A DNA stretch of 9,994 bases from Gammaproteobacteria bacterium. Its GTDB lineage: Bacteria > Pseudomonadota > Gammaproteobacteria > Xanthomonadales > Marinicellaceae. A model generated the notes under the pieces. The model saw only the letters and a program-made list of their open reading frames with translations, was not told the DNA's origin and searched no databases. Positions 5,702-9,994 of the stretch are shown one piece after another. The DNA lies in contig JAUHZH010000043.1 of the NCBI GenBank assembly GCA_030426065.1, positions 1 to 9,994 of the forward strand, given 5' to 3'. Positions within the stretch are counted from its first letter, which is position 1, and each line of letters starts with the position of its first letter. The translations under genes and the position numbers were made by a program.

Positions 5702-5914
5702 TTACTCCGCCTTATTCGACTTCTCATCTAATAGTACTGACATGTCGACATACTCACTGGCTTTTATCTGAGGGCTACGTGCTAATTGAATAAAAACATC
5801 GCCATATTTGGATGGTATTTTCCACATTGCAAATTGATCCATCTCGCATTCTGAAAACACTTGAATCAATTCAAGCATTTGACTGAATTCATCATCTGAA
5901 AATGGCTTCTCCAT
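5702..5914 (-). CDS. Small acidic hypothetical protein, 70 residues
   Basis: The protein is short, acidic and soluble, with no signal peptide or membrane segment. It begins MEKPFSDDEFSQMLELIQVF, an amphipathic helix, followed by SECEMDQFAMWKIPSKYGDVFIQLARSP, which looks like a beta-rich conserved core, and ends with a charged tail. I do not recognise a family. An AGGT sequence about 10 nt upstream of the ATG is a plausible ribosome site, and the amino-acid composition is protein-like, so I take it as real. It lies between the murein endopeptidase-like gene (163 bp away) and the repeat region downstream of polA. Confidence 0.55.
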   Translation of the reverse strand: MEKPFSDDEFSQMLELIQVFSECEMDQFAMWKIPSKYGDVFIQLARSPQIKASEYVDMSVLLDEKSNKAE

Positions 5915-6017
5915 GGTATTTACCTGTCAAACATAAACATTAATTCTGTGCTCAATACGATTTTTTATGCTCGCATCTCACTGGGACCCAAAGTAGGCGC
6001 TTTAAGGGAGTACAAGA

Positions 6018-6048
6018 TTGACATAACTGTTAATTCAGAAACTATCAT
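6018..6048 (+). promoter_or_regulatory. Promoter-like pair reading into the repeat array (weak)
   Basis: TTGACA (6018-6023) is a perfect sigma70 -35 hexamer and TATCAT (6043-6048) a fair -10, but the spacer is 19 bp, longer than the usual 16-18. A start site would fall near 6055, just at the left edge of the first direct repeat (6057). If active it would transcribe the repeats as a non-coding RNA antisense to any polA read-through. A chance match is quite possible. Confidence 0.25.
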
Positions 6049-6056
6049 AGCAATAA

Positions 6057-6172
6057 ATCACAAACCTCACAGCTGCCGGATAGAACCCAAATGATCGGTG
6101 CCATGCCGACCCCTGGCGAGCCCGCGAGCCTAACAGGGCGGCTCATTTAAGCCTCCGAAAAGGTTACGGTTT
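6057..6172. repeat. 116-bp direct repeat, copy A
   Basis: It aligns without gaps to 6285-6400 at an offset of 228 bp, with about 16 differences in 116 positions by eye, most of them in the last 30 bases. It contains the conserved block AGCTGCCGGATAGAACCCAA and a GC-rich hairpin with GAGCC (6118-6122) against GGCTC (6140-6144) around CCT-aac-AGG. No open reading frame is shared by the copies, so it is non-coding. Confidence 0.85.
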
Positions 6173-6174
6173 TT

Positions 6175-6216
6175 TGATTGGTATGACCTTTTAATTTTTT
6201 CCTATCATACCAATCA
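6175..6216. repeat. 12-bp perfect inverted repeat with 18-nt AT-rich loop
   Basis: TGATTGGTATGA (6175-6186) is the exact complement of TCATACCAATCA (6205-6216). The loop contains a T6 run. It sits immediately after direct repeat A and immediately before the reversed two-hairpin element. It could be a hairpin in RNA, a bidirectional terminator-like structure, or the binding site of a dimeric protein; the sequence does not decide. Confidence 0.7.
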
Positions 6217-6219
6217 TAC

Positions 6220-6264
6220 GTCACTTCCGCTCCTGCTCTCGTGACAGACCTACATCCATGTAGG
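6220..6264 (-). repeat. Two-hairpin intergenic repeat, copy 2 (reverse orientation)
   Basis: Read on the - strand, the near-palindrome CCTACATGGATGTAGG (6264-6249) is followed by a hairpin with stem GTCAC/GTGAC (6245-6241 and 6224-6220) whose loop contains GCAGGAGC (6236-6229). The order, spacing class, 16-bp palindrome and 8-base loop are the same as at 1344-1401, while the second stem has a different sequence in each copy (GGCAAC versus GTCAC), as expected if base pairing rather than sequence is conserved. Confidence 0.75.
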
Positions 6265-6284
6265 CCAGCCTAATAAAATGATGA

Positions 6285-6400
6285 ACCACAAACCACACAG
6301 CTGCCGGATAGAACCCAAGTGATCGGTGCCATGTCGACCCTTGGCGAGCCTGCGAGCCTTACAGGGCGACTCATTAACGCCTTCGAAGCAAGTACGGTTT
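6285..6400. repeat. 116-bp direct repeat, copy B
   Basis: Partner of 6057-6172. Differences from copy A include loss of one pair in the GAGCC/GGCTC hairpin (GACTC here), whereas the inner CCT-tac-AGG is kept. Copy B begins 20 bp to the right of the reversed two-hairpin element and ends about 60 bp from the polA terminator candidate. Confidence 0.85.
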
Positions 6401-6458
6401 ATTAAAAGCGGATTGATGCATCATAATTTGAAAAGTACCTCAGCCGCTTTAAATAAGA

Positions 6459-6479
6459 AGTGCTTGCGGAGCAATCACT
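6459..6479 (-). terminator. Candidate intrinsic terminator of polA
   Basis: Read leftward, AGTGATTGC-tcc-GCAAGCACT forms a 9-bp stem with one mismatch and a three-base loop. It begins at the last base of the polA stop codon and is followed by TCTTATTT, a weak T-rich tract. Position and polarity suit termination of polA; the interrupted T-run makes efficiency doubtful. A second inverted pair (6405-6411 with 6444-6450) follows downstream. Confidence 0.5.
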
Positions 6480-9163
6480 TAATGGGCCTCGTCCCAATTC
6501 TCCCCAATCCCATAATCCACCACCAATGGAACCGACAATTCAACCACCGATTCCATTGTGTTCTTGACCTTTTCGGCCCAATCTTGAGCGGTTTCTTTTT
6601 TGACTTCGAAGACCAGTTCGTCGTGGACTTGCATCACGACTTTGATGTCATCGGCGTTTTTGACTTCATTGTATACCGCAATCATCGCTTTCTTGATGAT
6701 GTCGGCGGCGGTGCCTTGCATTGGCGCGTTGATGGCTGCGCGTTCGGCACCGGCCCTCACGCGGGCATTGCGGTTGTTGATTTCGGGGAAGTACAAACGG
6801 CGACCAAATGCCGTGTCGAGGTAACCTTGCTCTGCGGCTTGCTCTTTGATCCCGTCAATGAATCCTTTGACCTTGGGGTATTGGGCAAAGTATTGCTTCA
6901 TGTAATTGGAGGCTTCTTTGCGGCTGATGTGCAACTGTTTGCTCAAGCCAAAAGCGCTCATGCCATACATCAAGCCAAAATTGATGGCTTTGGCGGCACG
7001 GCGTTGTTCGCCAGTGACTTCATCCAAGGGGGTGTCAAAGACTTGTGAAGCCGTTTGGCTGTGGACATCGACACCTTCTTTGAATGCTTTCAACAGGCTT
7101 TCATCCTGAGACAAGTGCGCCATGATGCGCAGTTCGATTTGCGAGTAATCCGCCGCCATGACCTGCCACCCGGCTGGTGCGACAAAGGCGGTCCTGACTT
7201 TTCGCCCTTCTTCGGTTCTGATGGGGATGTTTTGCAAATTGGGGTTGTTGGACGACAAACGACCGGTGATGGCCACGGCTTGGTGATAAGAGGTGTGAAC
7301 CCTCCCGGTTTTGGGGTTGATCTCCAATGGCAACTTGTCGGTGTAGGTGTTCTTCAGTTTGCTTAAGGAACGGTAGGACAAAATCGTCGAAGGCAATTCA
7401 TAATCCGCAGACAAATCTTGAAGCACGTCTTCGGCGGTCGACGGTTGGCCACTGGGTGTTTTTTTCAGCACCGGCAAGCCCTGTTCTTCAAACAGGATTT
7501 CCTGTAATTGTTTGGGCGACCCCAAATTGAAAGGTTTACCGGCCAACTCATGGGCTTTGGCTTCCAAAGACTCCATGGACTTAGCCAAGGACTGACTCTG
7601 TTCTTTCAATGTTTGGGCATCCAAGGTGACACCGGTTTGCTCCATGGCAGCCAAAACCTGCACCACGGGCATTTCAACCTCATTGAACACCTTGACTTGC
7701 GGCTCTTTTGCTAACTGTTCCCAGATGGCCAAATGCAAGCGCAGGGTGATGTCGGCATCTTCGGCCGCATAATGGGTGGCTGCTGCGATGCTGACGTCAG
7801 CAAAAGGAATTTGTTTGGCACCTTTGCCACAGATGTCTTCGTATTTTGTGGTTTGCTCATCGAGGAAACGCATCGCCAAAGAATCCATGTCATGACGCCC
7901 ACCAGTGGCATTCAACACATAAGATTCGAGCATGGTGTCGTAGGCCAAATTGTCTATTTGGATGCCATAATTCGACAACACGTTGAGGTCGTACTTGAAA
8001 TGTTGGCCAATCAAAGTGACGGACTGCAACACCGGTACCACCACATCCAGGACATCTTGTAAGGGCAGTTGTTGAGCCCCTTCATTGAACAGGGGATTGT
8101 GTGCGATTGGCACATAGGCCGCTTTTTCTGGCTCACAGGCAAAAGACATGCCAATGATGTTGGCGCCAATGGGGTTGAGCGAATCGGTTTCCAAATCAAA
8201 AGCCACCAATCCGGCTTTCTTGATGTCTTTCATCCATGACTTCAAAGTGTCCATGTCTTGGATGCAGGTGTATTCTATGGCTTTCTTGGCGACCGGCTCT
8301 TCTGCCTCATCTGCCCCCAAATTGGCAAAGCGCTTCATGCTGTATTCGGTTCCGATGGTGTTGAGTGCAGGGATGTCTTTGGGCCCCAAAGCAAAATCAC
8401 CTCGTTTGAAATCAACCTCACAATCTTCTTTGATGATGACCAGTTCGCGTGACAGCTTGAGCTGGTCAATCCCTTCACGCAGGTATTCCCCGATTTTGCC
8501 TTTGAAGTCATCGGCATGGGCGATGATGTTGTCCACTGTGTCGTACTCAGCCAGCCATTTAACCGCTGTTTTTGGCCCCACTTTTTGAACGCCAGGGATG
8601 TTGTCCGAAGTGTCACCAATCAAGGCCAAGTAATCGATGATTTGATCTGGCCTGACACCAAACTTTTCCATCACGCCATCTTCATCCAAGACCACATCGG
8701 TCATGGTGTTGACCAAGGTCACGTGGTTAGACACCAACTGTGCCAAGTCTTTATCGCCTGTAGAAATCAAAGTCGAAACACCCAAACTTTCCGCTTTTTT
8801 GGCCAAGGTGCCAATGACATCATCGGCTTCCACATAAGGCACTTCCAACATCGGAATGCCCATCGCCTTGATCAAGGCTTTGGTGGGCTCCAATTGCATC
8901 CGCAATTCATCCGGCATCGGTGGGCGATTGGCCTTGTATTGATCATACATGTCATGGCGGAACGTTTTGCCTTTCGCGTCAAAAACCACCACCATGAAAT
9001 CTGGATGGTATTCATCCAACATCCGTTGAAGCATGTTGGTCACACCGTACATCACACCAGTAGGATGCTTTTTCTCACTTTGCAACCGATTCAACCCCGG
9101 TGAGAAAAAAGCACGGAATAAATAGGATGATCCATCAACCAGGTACAGTGTATTGTTCGCCAT
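6479..9163 (-). CDS. polA: DNA polymerase I
   Basis: An 894-residue replicative-repair polymerase that processes Okazaki fragments and fills repair gaps. The 5'-3' exonuclease domain occupies about residues 1-290, with LVDGSSYLFRAF at the start and acidic ligands in FDAKGKTFRHD (Asp62), VEADDVIG (112-115), STGDKDL (Asp137, Asp139) and GDTSDNIPG (Asp184, Asp187). The 3'-5' proofreading domain (about 295-490) keeps all motifs: FDLETDS (Asp323, Glu325), GQHFKYDLNVL (Asp392) and YAAEDADITL (Asp469), so proofreading should be active. The polymerase domain has DYSQIELR (672-679), RRAAKAINFGLMYG (721-734, Phe729 discriminating against dideoxynucleotides) and QVHDE (845-849). The start is the ATG at 9163 giving MANNTLYLVDG; the frame extends 13 codons upstream (9202) but MGLKCCFLL is not family-like. 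The ribosome site is weak. It is monocistronic and divergent from the gene at 9331. Confidence 0.97.
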   Translation of the reverse strand: MANNTLYLVDGSSYLFRAFFSPGLNRLQSEKKHPTGVMYGVTNMLQRMLDEYHPDFMVVVFDAKGKTFRHDMYDQYKANRPPMPDELRMQLEPTKALIKAMGIPMLEVPYVEADDVIGTLAKKAESLGVSTLISTGDKDLAQLVSNHVTLVNTMTDVVLDEDGVMEKFGVRPDQIIDYLALIGDTSDNIPGVQKVGPKTAVKWLAEYDTVDNIIAHADDFKGKIGEYLREGIDQLKLSRELVIIKEDCEVDFKRGDFALGPKDIPALNTIGTEYSMKRFANLGADEAEEPVAKKAIEYTCIQDMDTLKSWMKDIKKAGLVAFDLETDSLNPIGANIIGMSFACEPEKAAYVPIAHNPLFNEGAQQLPLQDVLDVVVPVLQSVTLIGQHFKYDLNVLSNYGIQIDNLAYDTMLESYVLNATGGRHDMDSLAMRFLDEQTTKYEDICGKGAKQIPFADVSIAAATHYAAEDADITLRLHLAIWEQLAKEPQVKVFNEVEMPVVQVLAAMEQTGVTLDAQTLKEQSQSLAKSMESLEAKAHELAGKPFNLGSPKQLQEILFEEQGLPVLKKTPSGQPSTAEDVLQDLSADYELPSTILSYRSLSKLKNTYTDKLPLEINPKTGRVHTSYHQAVAITGRLSSNNPNLQNIPIRTEEGRKVRTAFVAPAGWQVMAADYSQIELRIMAHLSQDESLLKAFKEGVDVHSQTASQVFDTPLDEVTGEQRRAAKAINFGLMYGMSAFGLSKQLHISRKEASNYMKQYFAQYPKVKGFIDGIKEQAAEQGYLDTAFGRRLYFPEINNRNARVRAGAERAAINAPMQGTAADIIKKAMIAVYNEVKNADDIKVVMQVHDELVFEVKKETAQDWAEKVKNTMESVVELSVPLVVDYGIGENWDEAH

Positions 9164-9330
9164 GATAATTTTTGTCAGCAAAAAACAGCATTTTAAACCC
9201 AAAATCGAGTCGACTTGTTATTTTCCATGTTTCAAACCCAATGACCCCTTAATGGCGATTTTTTCAATGACAGCCAAGGCATTAATGTGTAACATGATTC
9301 ATTTATTACTTCACATACAGGGGAAAAAAC

Positions 9331-9994
9331 ATGACACTCAAAAAAACCATTTTATCTTGCGCACTGACCATGTCTTTGGCCGGTGTTGCGGTCGCTCAAC
9401 CTGACGTTTTGGCCTTCAATAACCAAATCGAAATCGGCGGCTTGAACCCAGCTTTCACTTATCAGCTGGAAATCAAATTGCCCAACGGTCAGGTCAAATC
9501 AATGCCAGTACATCACGCAGAAGTGTTTGCCATGACCGCTCAGGACTTGGGCATGGGCGCCCTGGCTGACGGTCAGTACAAATACCAAGTCATTCAGACC
9601 ACAGCTGTTAAGAGAATCCGTACGGCAGACAGCAAACCCGTCAATAACAGCAACCTTTACTCGGGCGTGTTCTCCATCAAGGGCGGTCAATTCGTCAATG
9701 ACCAAGATGAAGATGCCACTGATGATCAGCAAATCCTTGATGACCTGATTGTCGATGGGTCATTGTGTGTTGGACAAGATTGTGTCAACGGCGAATCTTT
9801 CGGCTTTGACACCATTCGCTTGAAAGAAAACAACTTGCGCATCAAATTCCAGGACACCAGTAACTCAGCCAGCTTCCCAACCAACGATTGGCAAATCACC
9901 ATCAATGATTCTTCCAATGGTGGTGCCAACAAATTCGCCATCGATGACATTGATGGCGGCCGCACGCCCTTCACCATAGAAGCCGGTGCTCCAT
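9331..9994 (+). CDS. Secreted or surface protein, 5' part only (runs off the window)
   Basis: It is open from the ATG at 9331 to the right edge (221 complete codons). An excellent ribosome site, AGGGGA (9319-9324), precedes the start by six bases. MTLKKTILSCALTMSLAGVAVAQ is a classic signal peptide with AVA cleavage after residue 22. Residues 23 to about 115 form a first domain of unknown type (FNNQIEIGGLNPAFTYQLEI and following). After an Asp-rich linker (NDQDEDATDDQQ) comes a second domain, DLIVDGSLCVGQDCVNGESF and on, with DTIRLKENNLRIKFQDTS, PTNDWQITINDSSNGG and FAIDDIDGGRTPFTIEAGAP. I recall this second module from secreted proteins of environmental bacteria, where it leads into tail-fibre-like or S74-type C-termini; that continuation cannot be seen here. 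Cys pair CVGQDC is conserved in my recollection. Function unknown. Confidence 0.8.
   Translation, partial: MTLKKTILSCALTMSLAGVAVAQPDVLAFNNQIEIGGLNPAFTYQLEIKLPNGQVKSMPVHHAEVFAMTAQDLGMGALADGQYKYQVIQTTAVKRIRTADSKPVNNSNLYSGVFSIKGGQFVNDQDEDATDDQQILDDLIVDGSLCVGQDCVNGESFGFDTIRLKENNLRIKFQDTSNSASFPTNDWQITINDSSNGGANKFAIDDIDGGRTPFTIEAGAP

Larger units (their letters stand above)
5915..6478. other. Geneless repeat-rich region downstream of polA
   Basis: I see no protein gene here. Positions 5915-6056 are AT-rich and hold the upstream region of the 70-residue gene and a rightward promoter-like pair at 6018-6048. Positions 6057-6400 are two 116-bp direct repeats around a 12-bp-stem inverted repeat and a reversed two-hairpin element. 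Positions 6401-6458 contain a further inverted pair (AAAGCGG at 6405-6411, CCGCTTT at 6444-6450) whose loop includes the perfect palindrome TGATGCATCA (6414-6423). The polA terminator candidate closes the region. Confidence 0.7.

Noticed and set aside
6057..6400. CRISPR array
   Set aside because: Only two long, diverged copies with a structured spacer; unit length and spacing are wrong for CRISPR and no cas genes are present.
5915..6478. Spot 42 or ErsA-type small RNA, which lies downstream of polA in enterics and pseudomonads
   Set aside because: No recognisable Spot 42/ErsA sequence or strong hairpin with T-run on a dedicated transcript is visible; the space is taken up by repeats.
6326..7048. 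Rightward 240-codon open frame at the end of polA
   Set aside because: It starts inside direct repeat B and is antisense to conserved polymerase motifs of polA; the composition is that of a shadow frame.
9164..9202. Thirteen-codon N-terminal extension of polA
   Set aside because: MGLKCCFLLTKII has no counterpart in Pol I proteins, which begin close to the xxLYLVDGSS segment; the ATG at 9163 gives the expected N-terminus.

Overview
The window looks like ordinary chromosome from a gammaproteobacterium of moderate G+C. The reasons are a HemX/HemY-type pair, a full-length three-domain DNA polymerase I, a DpaA (YafK)-type L,D-transpeptidase-family enzyme, and gammaproteobacterial-style intergenic hairpin repeats. 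The genus cannot be fixed from the sequence; a marine or environmental lineage of the Marinicella/Xanthomonadales type is only a guess. I see no prophage, CRISPR array, tRNA, rRNA or complete insertion sequence.

Layout. Positions 1-1232 (+ strand) hold the last codons of a probable hemX and all of hemY, coupled by a TGATG overlap. Positions 1233-1788 have no gene but are densely structured: a two-hairpin repeat, a cluster of small hairpins and a 96-bp nested inverted repeat. Everything from 1789 to 9163 reads leftward. It comprises a DpaA-like periplasmic peptidoglycan enzyme; a 44-bp near-perfect palindrome carrying two inverted DnaA-box-like 9-mers; a compact four-gene unit (DUF4345 membrane protein, GNAT acetyltransferase, YciI-like protein, small 2OG-Fe(II) oxygenase); a membrane-anchored hypothetical protein; a secreted M74/MepA-like murein endopeptidase; and a 70-residue hypothetical protein. 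Positions 5915-6478 are a second geneless stretch, holding two 116-bp direct repeats around a 12-bp-stem inverted repeat and a reversed copy of the two-hairpin repeat. Then comes polA. Divergent from polA, a secreted protein begins at 9331 on the + strand and runs off the right edge.

Functional themes. Two secreted peptidoglycan-cleaving enzymes of different chemistry (a YkuD-fold cysteine enzyme and a LAS-type zinc endopeptidase) sit within about 4 kb but are not in one operon. The DUF4345-GNAT-YciI-oxygenase set has operon-like spacing (ATGA overlap, then gaps of about 25 and 20 nt) and probably acts on an unknown small molecule. The most notable non-coding signals are the DnaA-box palindrome at 2588-2631 and the repeat cluster downstream of polA. 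No clearly new multi-gene system is visible.
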